From: Streptomyces typhae
Lineage (GTDB): Bacteria; Actinomycetota; Actinomycetes; Streptomycetales; Streptomycetaceae
Assembly (NCBI RefSeq): GCF_009755605.1
Contig: NZ_WPNZ01000015.1
Coordinates: forward strand, 62,001-126,000
DNA: 64,000 nt
Direction: 5' to 3'
Each line of letters begins with the position of its first letter. Position 1 is the stretch's first letter. The notes beneath the pieces were generated by a model that was not told the DNA's origin, ran no database searches, and saw only the letters and a list, made by a program, of their open reading frames with translations. The translations under genes and the position numbers were made by a program. Positions 25,488 to 33,932 of this stretch are shown piece by piece.

Positions 25488-26450
25488 GTGCTGCGTGCGC
25501 CGCTTGTCGTCGAGTTTCCCTTCACGCGCTCCCTCGGGCCCGTGCAGAGCGCCTTCCTCACCGGACTGCGCGAACGCACCGTGCTCGGGGTGCGCACCAC
25601 GGACGGCAAGGTGCTCGTGCCGCCCGTCGAGTACGACCCCGCGACCGCCGACGAACTGCGCGACCTCGTCGAAGTCGCCCCCACCGGCACGGTCACCACC
25701 TGGGCCTGGAACCCCGGGCCCCGTCGCGGCCAGCCCCTCACCAAGCCCTTCGCCTGGGTCCTCGTACGCCTCGACGGCGCCGACACCGCTCTGCTGCACG
25801 CCCTCGACGTGCCCGGCCCCGACGCCGTCCGCACCGGGACGCGGGTGCGGATCCGCTGGGCCGCGACGCGCACCGGCGCCATCACCGACATCGCCTGCTT
25901 CGAGCGGGACCAGAGCAGCAGTGGTGTGACGGGACGTCATGCGCGGCCGCACAGCGGGCGGTTCGCGGCACAGGAGGGTCCCGTGACCGGCATCGTCGCG
26001 CAGGCCAGGCTCGACTACACCTACAGCCCCGGCCGCGCCCAGTCCCAGTACATCCGGGCCCTGGCCGGGCACAGGACCGTCGGCGAGCGCTGCCCGGACT
26101 GCCGCAAGGTGTATGTGCCGCCGCGCGGCGCCTGCCCCACCTGCGGCGTCGCCACCACCGAGCAGGTCGAGGTAGGGCCGCGGGGCACGGTCACGACCTT
26201 CTGCATCGTCAACATCAAGGCGAGGAACGCCGGGAACGCCGCCATCGACGTGCCCTACGTCTACGCGCACATCGCCCTCGACAGCGCCGACCTCGCCCTG
26301 CACGCGCGGATCGCGGGCATCCCCTACGACCAGGTGCGCATGGGCCTGCGGGTCGAACCCGTGTGGAGCGACGACGCCCGCTTCCCCGACCACTACCGCC
26401 CCACCGGTGAGCCCGACGCCGACTACGACACGTACAAGGAGCTGTTGTGA
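25488..26450 (+). CDS. Tandem OB-fold (DUF35) zinc-ribbon protein, Rv3521-like
   Basis: 320 residues from a GTG with GGAG upstream. Two DUF35-type OB domains are visible. The first (about 35-145) has lost its zinc ribbon. The second begins after about 195 with an intact ribbon, 'CPDCRKVYVPPRGACPTC', followed by 'GTVTTFCIVNI'. Proteins of this type bind thiolase-like aldolases and complete their active sites, as ChsH2 does for Ltp2. It overlaps the next gene by 4 bp (GTGA), and the order OB protein, Ltp4, Ltp3 matches Rv3521-Rv3523. Confidence 0.82.
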   Translation: MLRAPLVVEFPFTRSLGPVQSAFLTGLRERTVLGVRTTDGKVLVPPVEYDPATADELRDLVEVAPTGTVTTWAWNPGPRRGQPLTKPFAWVLVRLDGADTALLHALDVPGPDAVRTGTRVRIRWAATRTGAITDIACFERDQSSSGVTGRHARPHSGRFAAQEGPVTGIVAQARLDYTYSPGRAQSQYIRALAGHRTVGERCPDCRKVYVPPRGACPTCGVATTEQVEVGPRGTVTTFCIVNIKARNAGNAAIDVPYVYAHIALDSADLALHARIAGIPYDQVRMGLRVEPVWSDDARFPDHYRPTGEPDADYDTYKELL

Positions 26451-27496
26451 ACCGGGATGTCGCGATCGTCGCCTTCGGGCAGACCGACCATCTGCGCCGC
26501 TCCGACGAGCTGTCGGAAGTCGAGATGCTCATGCCCGTCCTGCACGAGGTCCTCGCCGCCACCGGCCTCAGGACCGGCGACATCGGCTTCACCTGCTCCG
26601 GCTCGTCGGACTACCTCGCCGGGCGTGCCTTCTCCTTCACGATGGCCCTGGACGGCGTCGGCGCCTGGCCGCCGATCTCCGAGTCGCACGTGGAGACGGA
26701 CGGCGCCTGGGCGCTGTACGAGGCATGGGTGAAGCTGCAGACCGGCGACGCCGACACCGCACTCGTCTACGCCTACGGCAAGTCCTCGCCGGGCTCGGTC
26801 CGCGACGTCCTCACCCGGCAGCTCGACCCGTACTACCTGGCGCCGCTGTGGCCGGACTCCGTCGCCCTCGCGGCGCTCCAGGCGCAGGCGCTGATCGACG
26901 CGGGCGCGACGGATGAGCAGGACCTCGCCGCCGTCGCCGCCCGCAGCAGGGACGCGGCCGCCGGCAACCCCCACGCGCAACTGCGCGGGCCGGTGCCGCA
27001 CGGCGACTACCTGGTGCGGCCGCTGCGCACGGGCGACTGCCCGCCCATCGGGGACGGGGCCGCCGCCGTGGTGCTCGCGGCGGGGGAGCGGGCCGGGGAG
27101 CTGTGCGGGCGCCCCGCGTGGATCCGCGGTATCGACCACCGCATCGAGGCGCACGGCCTGGGGGTGCGCGACCTGACCGACTCGCCCTCGACGCGGCTCG
27201 CGGCCGAACGCGCCGGGGCCTTCGCGCGGCCGGTCGACACCGCCGAACTGCACGCGCCGTTCACCGCGCAGGAAGTCGTCCTGCGCGGGGCGCTGCGGCT
27301 CGGCGACGACGTGACGGTGAACCCCTCCGGCGGGGCGCTCGCCGCCAACCCCGTCATGGCGGCCGGTCTGATCCGGCTCGGCGAGGCCGCGGCCCGCATC
27401 CACCGGGGCGCGTCGGACCGGGCCCTCGCCCACGCCACCTCGGGCCCCTGCCTTCAGCAGAACCTGGTCGCCGTCCTGGAAGGGGACCCGCGATGA
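26447..27496 (+). CDS. ltp4: Thiolase-fold lipid-transfer protein, Ltp4-like
   Basis: 349 residues, GTG start overlapping the OB-protein stop. Thiolase fold signatures include 'VAIVAFGQTDH' at the N-terminus, 'CPPIGDGAAAVVLAAGE', 'NPSGGALAANPVMAAGLIRL' and 'ATSGPCLQQNLVAVLE'. At the usual nucleophile position it has SHVETDGAWAL, without Cys, so a Claisen thiolase reaction is unlikely; a retro-aldol role in side-chain removal fits, as for Ltp proteins. It overlaps the Ltp3-like gene (ATGA). The symbol is by analogy with Rv3522. Confidence 0.8.
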   Translation: MNRDVAIVAFGQTDHLRRSDELSEVEMLMPVLHEVLAATGLRTGDIGFTCSGSSDYLAGRAFSFTMALDGVGAWPPISESHVETDGAWALYEAWVKLQTGDADTALVYAYGKSSPGSVRDVLTRQLDPYYLAPLWPDSVALAALQAQALIDAGATDEQDLAAVAARSRDAAAGNPHAQLRGPVPHGDYLVRPLRTGDCPPIGDGAAAVVLAAGERAGELCGRPAWIRGIDHRIEAHGLGVRDLTDSPSTRLAAERAGAFARPVDTAELHAPFTAQEVVLRGALRLGDDVTVNPSGGALAANPVMAAGLIRLGEAAARIHRGASDRALAHATSGPCLQQNLVAVLEGDPR

Positions 27497-28671
27497 GCGA
27501 CGCACCCGGCAAGGAACCCGTCGCCGTCGTCGGGATCGGCCAGACCAAGCACGTCGCCGCGCGGCGCGACGTGTCGATCGCGGGCCTGGTCCGCGAGGCG
27601 GCGCTGGGGGCCCTCGCCGACGCCGAGCTGACCTGGGCCGGCGTCGACGCCGTCGTCATCGGCAAGGCGCCCGACTTCTTCGAGGGCGTGATGATGCCCG
27701 AGCTGTACCTCGCCGACGCGCTCGGCGCCGTCGGCAAGCCCATGCTCCGCGTGCACACCGCGGGCTCGGTCGGCGGCTCCACCGCGCTCGTCGCGGCGAG
27801 CCTCGTCGCGGGCCGCGTCCACGGCACCGTCCTGACCCTCGCCTTCGAGAAGCAGTCCGAGTCCAACGCGATGTGGGGGCTCTCGCTGCCCGTGCCGTTC
27901 CAGCAGCCGCTGCTCGCGGGGGCGGGCGGGTTCTTCGCGCCGCACGTGCGCGCGTACATGCGGCGCTCCGGCGCCCCCGAGGCGATCGGCTCGCTCGTCG
28001 CGTACAAGGACCGGCGCAACGCCCTCAAGAACCCCTGCGCGCATCTGCACGAGCACGACATCACGCTGGAGAAGGTGCAGGCGTCACCGATGCTGTGGGA
28101 CCCCATCCGCTACTCCGAGACGTGCCCGTCATCCGACGGGGCGTGCGCGATGGTCCTCACCGACCGCGCGGGGGCGGCCCGCGCGCCGCGCCCGCCCGCC
28201 TGGCTGCACGGCGGGGCGATGCGCAGCGAACCCACCATGTTCGCGGGCAAGGACTTCGTGTCGCCGCGGGCCGGTAAGGACTGCGCGGCCGACGTGTACC
28301 GGCAGGCGGGCATCGCCGACCCGCGCCGGGAGATCGACGCCGTCGAGATGTACGTGCCGTTCTCCTGGTACGAGCCGATGTGGCTGGAGAACCTGGGCTT
28401 CGCGGCCGAGGGCGAGGGCTGGCAGCTCACCGAGTCCGGGGTGACCGAACTGGACGGTGACCTTCCGGTGAACATGTCGGGCGGCGTCCTGTCGACCAAC
28501 CCCATCGGCGCGTCCGGGATGATCCGGTTCGCCGAGGCGGCCCTGCAAGTGCGGGGACAGGCCGGTGCACACCAAGTACCCGGTGCCCGCAAGGCACTTG
28601 GGCACGCCTACGGCGGCGGCTCGCAGTTCTTCGCCATGTGGCTGGTCGGCGCGGAGCCGCCCACGGGCTGA
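27493..28671 (+). CDS. ltp3: Thiolase-fold steroid aldolase, Ltp3/Ltp2-like
   Basis: 392 residues from the ATG at 27493. 'VAVVGIGQTKHVAARRDVSI' opens the thiolase fold, and 'RVHTAGSVGGSTALVAAS' replaces the catalytic Cys by Ser/Gly, as in Ltp2-type aldolases that use Tyr residues. 'SETCPSSDGACAMVL', 'EMYVPFSWYEPM' and 'NMSGGVLSTNPIGASGMIRFAE' follow. It probably partners with the OB protein, possibly as a heteromer with the Ltp4-like subunit, to release a short CoA ester from the steroid side chain. Ends the 4-gene run. Confidence 0.83.
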   Translation: MSDAPGKEPVAVVGIGQTKHVAARRDVSIAGLVREAALGALADAELTWAGVDAVVIGKAPDFFEGVMMPELYLADALGAVGKPMLRVHTAGSVGGSTALVAASLVAGRVHGTVLTLAFEKQSESNAMWGLSLPVPFQQPLLAGAGGFFAPHVRAYMRRSGAPEAIGSLVAYKDRRNALKNPCAHLHEHDITLEKVQASPMLWDPIRYSETCPSSDGACAMVLTDRAGAARAPRPPAWLHGGAMRSEPTMFAGKDFVSPRAGKDCAADVYRQAGIADPRREIDAVEMYVPFSWYEPMWLENLGFAAEGEGWQLTESGVTELDGDLPVNMSGGVLSTNPIGASGMIRFAEAALQVRGQAGAHQVPGARKALGHAYGGGSQFFAMWLVGAEPPTG

Positions 28672-28797
28672 CACGTGACGGGTGCCGGACGGACCGCCGG
28701 CGTGCCGGACGGGGCTGCGTCCTGTCACCGCGGCCTGTGCTGCGCCCGGGGCGAAAGCTAGGCTGGCGGCGGACGACGCATCGGGAGGAGCACGGAC

Positions 28798-29043
28798 GTG
28801 GTTGAGAGCACCACCACCCAGCAGCATCCGCTCGCGGGCTGGGACAAGCCGGACCTCGACCTCAGCACCGCCGAGTGGCGGTCGAGCAGTGAGGGGCGCG
28901 GAGACGTGGAGATCGCCTTCGTCGAGGGGTTCATCGCGATGCGCAACGGCGGGCGCCCCGAGAGCCCGTCGTTGATCTTCACGCCCGCCGAGTGGGGGGC
29001 GTTCGTGCACGGCGCCCGCGCGGGCAGGTTCGACCTCACTTAG
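28798..29043 (+). CDS. DUF397 protein
   Basis: 81 residues, GTG with GGGAGGAG upstream. The DUF397 pattern is clear: 'AEWRSSSEGRGDVEIAFVEG', 'IAMRNGGRPESPSLIFTPAE' and 'WGAFVHGARAGRFDLT'. Such proteins are usually encoded beside an XRE regulator with which they work in Streptomyces development (BldB/WhiJ-like systems). No XRE gene is adjacent here, so this is an orphan copy. Confidence 0.85.
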   Translation: MVESTTTQQHPLAGWDKPDLDLSTAEWRSSSEGRGDVEIAFVEGFIAMRNGGRPESPSLIFTPAEWGAFVHGARAGRFDLT

Positions 29044-29151
29044 CCCGTCAGCACCTTCCCGTCAGGACCTGGCCCGTCAGGACCTGGTCCGTCCGGCGAC
29101 CGCACCCGGCTCACCCGGCTCATCCGGCTGACCTGGCGGACCGGTCCGGCC

Positions 29152-30741
29152 TCACCCCGAGGCAGGGCCGGGGGCGGCGTCGAGGCCGTCGTCGCCCTCG
29201 ACGAAGGTGCCGACCACCTCGATGTCCCCGATCCGCCCGGGGTCGACCCGCGTCGGGTCGTCGCCGAGGACGACGAGGTCGGCGCGCTTGCCGGGGGTGA
29301 GGCTGCCCGCGCTGTCCTCCCAGTGGCAGGCGTACGCGGCGTCCACGGTGTAGGCGCGCAGCGCGGCCTGTACGTCGACACCCTCGTCGGGGCCGATCCT
29401 CGCGCCCGACGCGGAGGCCCGCTCGACCATGAACTGGATGGCCCGCAGCGGTGCCCCGTCGGCCACCGGCCGGTCCGAACTGCCCACCAGGCGCACCCCG
29501 TGGTCGAGGAAGCCGCGCCCCCGGTACAGCCACGGCGCCCGCTCCGCACCCATGATCGCGGCGTAGTCGTCGCCGAAGTGCCGTAGGAAGTTCGGCTGGA
29601 CGACGGCGGTGACGCCGAGGTCGGCGAACCGGCGGAGCTGGTCGGGGCGCACGAGGCCCGCGTGTTCCACGCGGTGCCGGGCGGCGGGGCGCGGGTGTGC
29701 GCGCTGGGCCGCCTCGATGCCGTCGAGGGCGACGTCGACGGCGAGGTCGCCGATGGCGTGCACGGCGAGCTGCCAGCCCGCGCGGTGCCCGGCCACGATG
29801 GTGTCCATGAGCGTGCCGGCGTCCGTCTGGAGCCTGCCGTTCGAGTCGCTGCCGACGTAGGGCTCGGTGAGGGCGGCCGTGCGGGCCATCATGCCGCCGT
29901 CGGTGAAGATCTTCAAAGCGCCGAGGGAGAGCGGGCCGTCGCCGAAGCCCGAGCGCAGGCCGAGCCCGAAGGCCCGCTCGGTGGTGTCCGCGGTCGCGGC
30001 CTCGACCGGGCGCAGGGCGTCCGCGGCCACCATCAGCTGCACGCGCACGGCCAGCCTGCCCTTCTCGTGGGCGAGTTGATAGGCCGCCGCCTCGATCGGG
30101 CTGTGCGCGAACAGTTCGCTGCCGACGCCCGCCTCGGCGACCGCCGTCACTCCCTCGGACCGGCAGACGCGCGCCGTGTGCTCGATGGCGTCGACGAGTT
30201 CTCCCAGGGCGTGCGGCGGCCGCAGCCGCAGCACCTCGCCCATGTCCTCCTCCGCGAGGAACCCGTCCGAGTGCGCGAGGCGCCCCGGAAGCAGCTTGAG
30301 CACCGCGGTGTTCACCAGGCACGCGTGCCCGGAGATGTGCCCCAGGTGGACCTTGCGGCCGTCGCTGACGGTGTCCAACTCCGCGGCGGTCAGGGGCCGG
30401 TCGAGTTCGCGCTGGTCGTAGCCCGCCAGGGTCACCCAGCCGTCCCGCGGCCGGGACACCACGGCGTCGGCCACGACCCGCAGGATGTCGTCGACGCGCC
30501 TGCTGGGTGCGACGCTCGGCACCTGTGCCTTCAACCCCGCCCAGACCATGTGCACATGGCCGTCGATGAAGCCGGGCAGCACGGTCGCGCCGCCGAGGTC
30601 CAGGACCCGGCGTGCCGGGAGCCCGGCGATGTCGGCGTCGAGCCCCACGATCCGGCCCTGCCAGATGCCGAGTTCACGGGCGGTGGGGCGGTCCGGGTCC
30701 ATCGTGACGATATGGGCGTTGGTGATCCTGGTGCAGAGCAC
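29152..30741 (-). CDS. YtcJ-like metal-dependent amidohydrolase
   Basis: 529 residues, GTG start. The amidohydrolase-3 signatures are 'TVLPGFIDGHVHMVWAG' (metal-binding HxH), 'SDGFLAEEDM', 'IFTDGGMMARTAALTEPY', 'LAVHAIGDLAVDVALDGI', 'RHRVEHAGLV' and 'GSDRPV'. The closing 'AGSLTPGKRADLVVLGDDP' is also typical. Substrate of this group is unknown; relatives act on cyclic amides or formamides. It is divergent from the iron-box gene, with a 191-bp G-rich gap between. Confidence 0.88.
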   Translation of the reverse strand: MLCTRITNAHIVTMDPDRPTARELGIWQGRIVGLDADIAGLPARRVLDLGGATVLPGFIDGHVHMVWAGLKAQVPSVAPSRRVDDILRVVADAVVSRPRDGWVTLAGYDQRELDRPLTAAELDTVSDGRKVHLGHISGHACLVNTAVLKLLPGRLAHSDGFLAEEDMGEVLRLRPPHALGELVDAIEHTARVCRSEGVTAVAEAGVGSELFAHSPIEAAAYQLAHEKGRLAVRVQLMVAADALRPVEAATADTTERAFGLGLRSGFGDGPLSLGALKIFTDGGMMARTAALTEPYVGSDSNGRLQTDAGTLMDTIVAGHRAGWQLAVHAIGDLAVDVALDGIEAAQRAHPRPAARHRVEHAGLVRPDQLRRFADLGVTAVVQPNFLRHFGDDYAAIMGAERAPWLYRGRGFLDHGVRLVGSSDRPVADGAPLRAIQFMVERASASGARIGPDEGVDVQAALRAYTVDAAYACHWEDSAGSLTPGKRADLVVLGDDPTRVDPGRIGDIEVVGTFVEGDDGLDAAPGPASG

Positions 30742-30893
30742 GGACAGATCCCTTCGAAGCGGCGGGAGCGGTGGGAGCGGAGGGCACGGATGGGGCGGCG
30801 GGGGCAGCGGGAGAGGCGGGAGAGGCGGGAGCGGCAGGGCGAGCGGCGGGCCGGCGGGCCGATGCTCGTCCTCAACGACCTTGTGTTCTATTG

Positions 30894-30912
30894 TTAGGTG
30901 AGGCTAGCCTAA
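30894..30912. promoter_or_regulatory. Iron box (DmdR/IdeR type) upstream of the HTH-protein gene
   Basis: TTAGGTGAGGCTAGCCTAA agrees with the 19-bp DmdR/IdeR consensus TTAGGTTAGGCTAACCTAA at all but two positions. It ends 20 bp before the GTG at 30933. Binding of Fe-loaded DmdR would repress in iron-replete cells. Confidence 0.85.
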
Positions 30913-30932
30913 GTTTCTGGGGTGGTGGGTGG

Positions 30933-31562
30933 GTGAACGAGGAACGGGTGGAGCTGCGGGCGGCCGCGGTGAACCGCCTGGAGGTCTGGGCCGATGGTGT
31001 GGTCGCGGACCTCGACGCGCAAGAAGACGTCGATCGCTCTTTACTGCGTGCGCTGCAAGTGGATCCGAGCCTGCGCGAGGAGACCGCCGTGCGCCGCGCC
31101 GACGCGCTGCGCGCTGCGGCCCTCGGTCTGGGTCCCGCGGGCTGTGCCGCGGCGGCCGGGGTGTCGGAGCGCATCCTGCTCAACTGGCAGGCGCAGGAAC
31201 CGTCGTTCGCTACGGCGATGGCGGCGGCGTACCGGCTCGCGGAGCGCGAGGGCGAGCGGGCCCGCCTGGTGGCCGCGCCGACGGGGCCCGGCGCGGCCGC
31301 GCTGCGGGTCGTCCTGCGGGCGGTGCGCGACGGCACCGCGCAGCCGTCGGCCGCCCTGCTGGGCGGCTGGTCGGAGCGGTCCTTCCTGCGGTTGCGGCGG
31401 CGCAGCCCGGAGGTGGCGGCCCTGCTCGCCGCCGCTCGCAGGGCCAGGGTGCGGGCCAGGAAGGCGGAGCGGCGCGGGGGTTCGCGGGGCGGGCGCGGGT
31501 ACCGCCTCGTGCGAGTGGACGACGGTCCGCTGGCGTCCGCGCGGCCGCCGGGCGAGCCCTGA
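30933..31562 (+). CDS. Iron-regulated DNA-binding-like protein with two HTH modules
   Basis: 209 residues, rich in Ala and Arg. I do not recognise a named family. Two similar helix-turn-helix-like stretches are visible: 'GLGPAGCAAAAGVSERILLN' (about 68-87) and 'GTAQPSAALLGGWSERSFLR' (about 132-151), each followed by a basic helix. They resemble transposase- or Sigma70-region-4-type HTH folds. A strongly basic tail ends the protein. An iron box sits in its promoter and it precedes the ornithine hydroxylase gene, so a regulator of siderophore genes is possible but unproven. Confidence 0.6.
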   Translation: MNEERVELRAAAVNRLEVWADGVVADLDAQEDVDRSLLRALQVDPSLREETAVRRADALRAAALGLGPAGCAAAAGVSERILLNWQAQEPSFATAMAAAYRLAEREGERARLVAAPTGPGAAALRVVLRAVRDGTAQPSAALLGGWSERSFLRLRRRSPEVAALLAAARRARVRARKAERRGGSRGGRGYRLVRVDDGPLASARPPGEP

Positions 31563-31692
31563 GGGGGTGCGGCGGCGCGCTGCGGAGGGCGTGTACATTT
31601 CAGCGTGCCGTGCCGAGAAAGATCGAATGACTCCCGTGCGCGCACGGCCGCCGAACGCGGTGACCCGCACGGCAATCCCCTTCCAGACATTG

Positions 31693-31711
31693 CAAGGTAA
31701 GGCTTACCTTA
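31693..31711. promoter_or_regulatory. Iron box (DmdR/IdeR type) upstream of the ornithine hydroxylase gene
   Basis: CAAGGTAAGGCTTACCTTA contains the perfect 17-bp palindrome AAGGTAAGGCTTACCTT (31694-31710). It ends 7 bp before the first in-frame ATG (31718), so it covers the likely -10 region. Confidence 0.88.
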
Positions 31712-31717
31712 TCTAAC

Positions 31718-33139
31718 ATGTGCCTGCTTAGGGAGGCGATGACGCGGGTGAACACCTTGCACAGCGGGCCGGATTCGACGTACGGCGACACCGAGCACAC
31801 ACACGAGGGGCGCCACGAGGGACGCGAAGTGACGTACGACGTCTTGGGAATAGGCTTCGGCCCCTCGAACCTCGCCCTCGCGATCGCGGTCGAGGAGCAC
31901 AACGCACAGGCCGCCGACGGAGAGCGGATACGCGCGGGATTCCTGGAGAAGCAGCCGCGGTTCGGCTGGCACCGGGGCATGCTCATCGACGACGCGACGA
32001 TGCAGGTGTCCTTCCTGAAGGACCTCGTCACGATGCGCGACCCCAAGAGCGGCTACAGCTTCCTGTGCTACCTCCAGGAGCGGGACCGTCTGGTGGACTT
32101 CCTCAACCAGAAGACGCTCTTCCCGCTGCGCATCGAGTTCCACGACTACCTGGAGTGGGCCGCCGCCCGCGTCGCCGGCCTCGTCGAGTACTCCAGTGAG
32201 GTCGTCGCCGTGAAGCCGGTGACCGAGGACGGCGAGGTCGTCGCCTTCGACGTCGTCAGCCGCGACCCGGGCAACCCGGACGCGACCGTCGTGCGCCGGG
32301 CCCGCAGCCTCTGCGTCGCCACCGGCATGGAGCCGCACCTGCCGCCCGGCGCCACACGCTCGGAACGCGTCTTCCACAACAGCGAGTTGATCCCGCGCGT
32401 CGGCGCGCTCCTCGAACGGGGCACCCCGGTGCGCCGCGCCGTCGTCCTCGGCGCCGGACAGAGCGGGGCCGAGACCGTGGACTACCTCCACCGGCACTTC
32501 CCCGAGGCCGAGATCTGCTCGGTGTTCGCGAAGTACGGCTACACGCCCGCGGACGACAGCCCCTTCGCCAACCGGATCTTCGACCCGGAGGCCGTGGACA
32601 TCTTCTACAACGCGCCGCCGGAGGTGAAGCAGTCCCTGTTCGACTACCACCGCGGCACCAACTACTCGGTGGTCGACATGGACCTCATCGAGTCCCTCTC
32701 GCGGACCATGTACCAGGAGAAGGTCCAGGGCCGCCAGCGCATGCGGATGCTGAACGTCTCCCGTATCCGCGAGATCGACGCGCAGGACGACGGCCTGCGG
32801 ATCGGCATCGAGTTCCTGCCCACCGCCGAACGCGACGTCCTGGACGCCGACCTCCTGGTGTGCGCGACCGGCTACCAGCCGCGCGGCATCGACGAGCGCC
32901 TCGGCGAACTCGGCAAGCTGTGCCGCCGTGATGACGAGGACGCCCTCGTCGTGGGCCGCGACCACCGGGTCGCCACGCACCAGAACGTCACCGCCGCCAT
33001 CTACCTCCAGGGCGGCACGGAGCACACCCACGGCCTCACCTCGACCCTGCTGTCCAACACGGCCGTACGGGCGGGCGAGATCCGCTCCTCGCTGATCGAG
33101 CGCCGCCGCGAGAGCGGAGCCCCGGACGCCAGGCCCTAG
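31718..33139 (+). CDS. L-ornithine/L-lysine N-monooxygenase (SidA/IucD/CchB family)
   Basis: 473 residues from the first ATG. Motifs are 'YDVLGIGFGPSNLALAIAV' (FAD), 'LEKQPRFGWHRGMLIDDATM', 'VVLGAGQSGAETVDYL' (NADPH) and 'VCATGYQPRGIDERL', as in ornithine N5-hydroxylases, the first step to hydroxamate siderophores. The start is uncertain. The ATG at 31718 would be leaderless, just past the iron box. A GTG at 31829 with GAGGGA at good spacing would begin two residues before the conserved domain, closest to family length. No NRPS, formyl- or acyltransferase gene is in the window, so its pathway lies elsewhere. Confidence 0.9.
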   Translation: MCLLREAMTRVNTLHSGPDSTYGDTEHTHEGRHEGREVTYDVLGIGFGPSNLALAIAVEEHNAQAADGERIRAGFLEKQPRFGWHRGMLIDDATMQVSFLKDLVTMRDPKSGYSFLCYLQERDRLVDFLNQKTLFPLRIEFHDYLEWAAARVAGLVEYSSEVVAVKPVTEDGEVVAFDVVSRDPGNPDATVVRRARSLCVATGMEPHLPPGATRSERVFHNSELIPRVGALLERGTPVRRAVVLGAGQSGAETVDYLHRHFPEAEICSVFAKYGYTPADDSPFANRIFDPEAVDIFYNAPPEVKQSLFDYHRGTNYSVVDMDLIESLSRTMYQEKVQGRQRMRMLNVSRIREIDAQDDGLRIGIEFLPTAERDVLDADLLVCATGYQPRGIDERLGELGKLCRRDDEDALVVGRDHRVATHQNVTAAIYLQGGTEHTHGLTSTLLSNTAVRAGEIRSSLIERRRESGAPDARP

Positions 33140-33861
33140 CGGAGCACCACGCACCCCCGCGCGCGCAGTGCCGCCAGGGTGTCCTCGCCGCCGCGGACGT
33201 CGTTCCAGCGCAGATCCAGCTTCTCCAGGGACGGCAGAGCGGTCAGCCAGGGCGGCACCGCGCGCAGCCGGTTGGCCCGCAGGTCGAGCCGGCGCAGCAG
33301 CGGCAGCCCGCGCACCGCCTCGGGGACGGTCTCGAACGCGTTCTCGCGCAGCTCGAGTTCACGGAGCTCCCCGAGGTGGCGCAGCGTGTCGGGGAGCGCG
33401 GACAGCCGGTTGCCGCGCAGCAGCAGCTCGCGCAGACCGCGCAGGCCGCCGAGCGTCGCGGGCAGGGCGGTGATGCGGTTGTGCCGCGCGCGCAGCTCGA
33501 CGAGGGACGCCATGCGGCCTAGCCCGGCCGGAAGGGCGCCGAGCTGGTTCTCGCCGACGTTGAGATACGTGAGCCGGTCCAGGCCGCCCAGCTCCTCGGG
33601 CAGGGCGGTCAGCCGGTTGTCGTGCAAATACAGGAAGTCCGTCAGCGCGGGCAGGGCTCCGAGCTCCGGAGGGACCCCGGTGAGCCGGTTGTGGCCGAGG
33701 TCGAGCGTGCGCAGGTCCGTGAGCGCGGCCACCCGGGCGGGCAGGTGCGTCAGCGCGTTGTCGGCGAGCAGCAGGACCCGGAGTCCCGGGTGGTCCCACA
33801 CCCGTTCCGGTACGGAGTCGAGCCCCGCCCGCCAGTAGTCCAGCACGGCCCCGTCGGTCAC
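33136..33861 (-). CDS. Leucine-rich-repeat protein
   Basis: 241 residues made almost wholly of about eight 23-residue leucine-rich repeats of the form 'LRTLDLGHNRLTGVPPELGA' and 'LTYLNVGENQLGALPAGLGR', the plant/Ras-suppressor-like class. No signal peptide or membrane segment is visible, so it is probably cytosolic and a protein-binding scaffold. It overlaps the end of the hydroxylase gene by 4 bp on the other strand and diverges from the CGNR gene. Confidence 0.9.
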   Translation of the reverse strand: MTDGAVLDYWRAGLDSVPERVWDHPGLRVLLLADNALTHLPARVAALTDLRTLDLGHNRLTGVPPELGALPALTDFLYLHDNRLTALPEELGGLDRLTYLNVGENQLGALPAGLGRMASLVELRARHNRITALPATLGGLRGLRELLLRGNRLSALPDTLRHLGELRELELRENAFETVPEAVRGLPLLRRLDLRANRLRAVPPWLTALPSLEKLDLRWNDVRGGEDTLAALRARGCVVLR

Positions 33862-33932
33862 CGCTAGCCTCCCCCGCCCCTGGTCGCCACCTACTGCGCC
33901 CGATGGTCGCGGCGGAACCTATCATCAGCGTC

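Noticed and set aside
30742..30890. G-rich repeats as a possible regulatory RNA or G-quadruplex
   Set aside because: Low-complexity GGGAG/GGCGG runs without a consistent fold; only the iron box is convincing in this gap.
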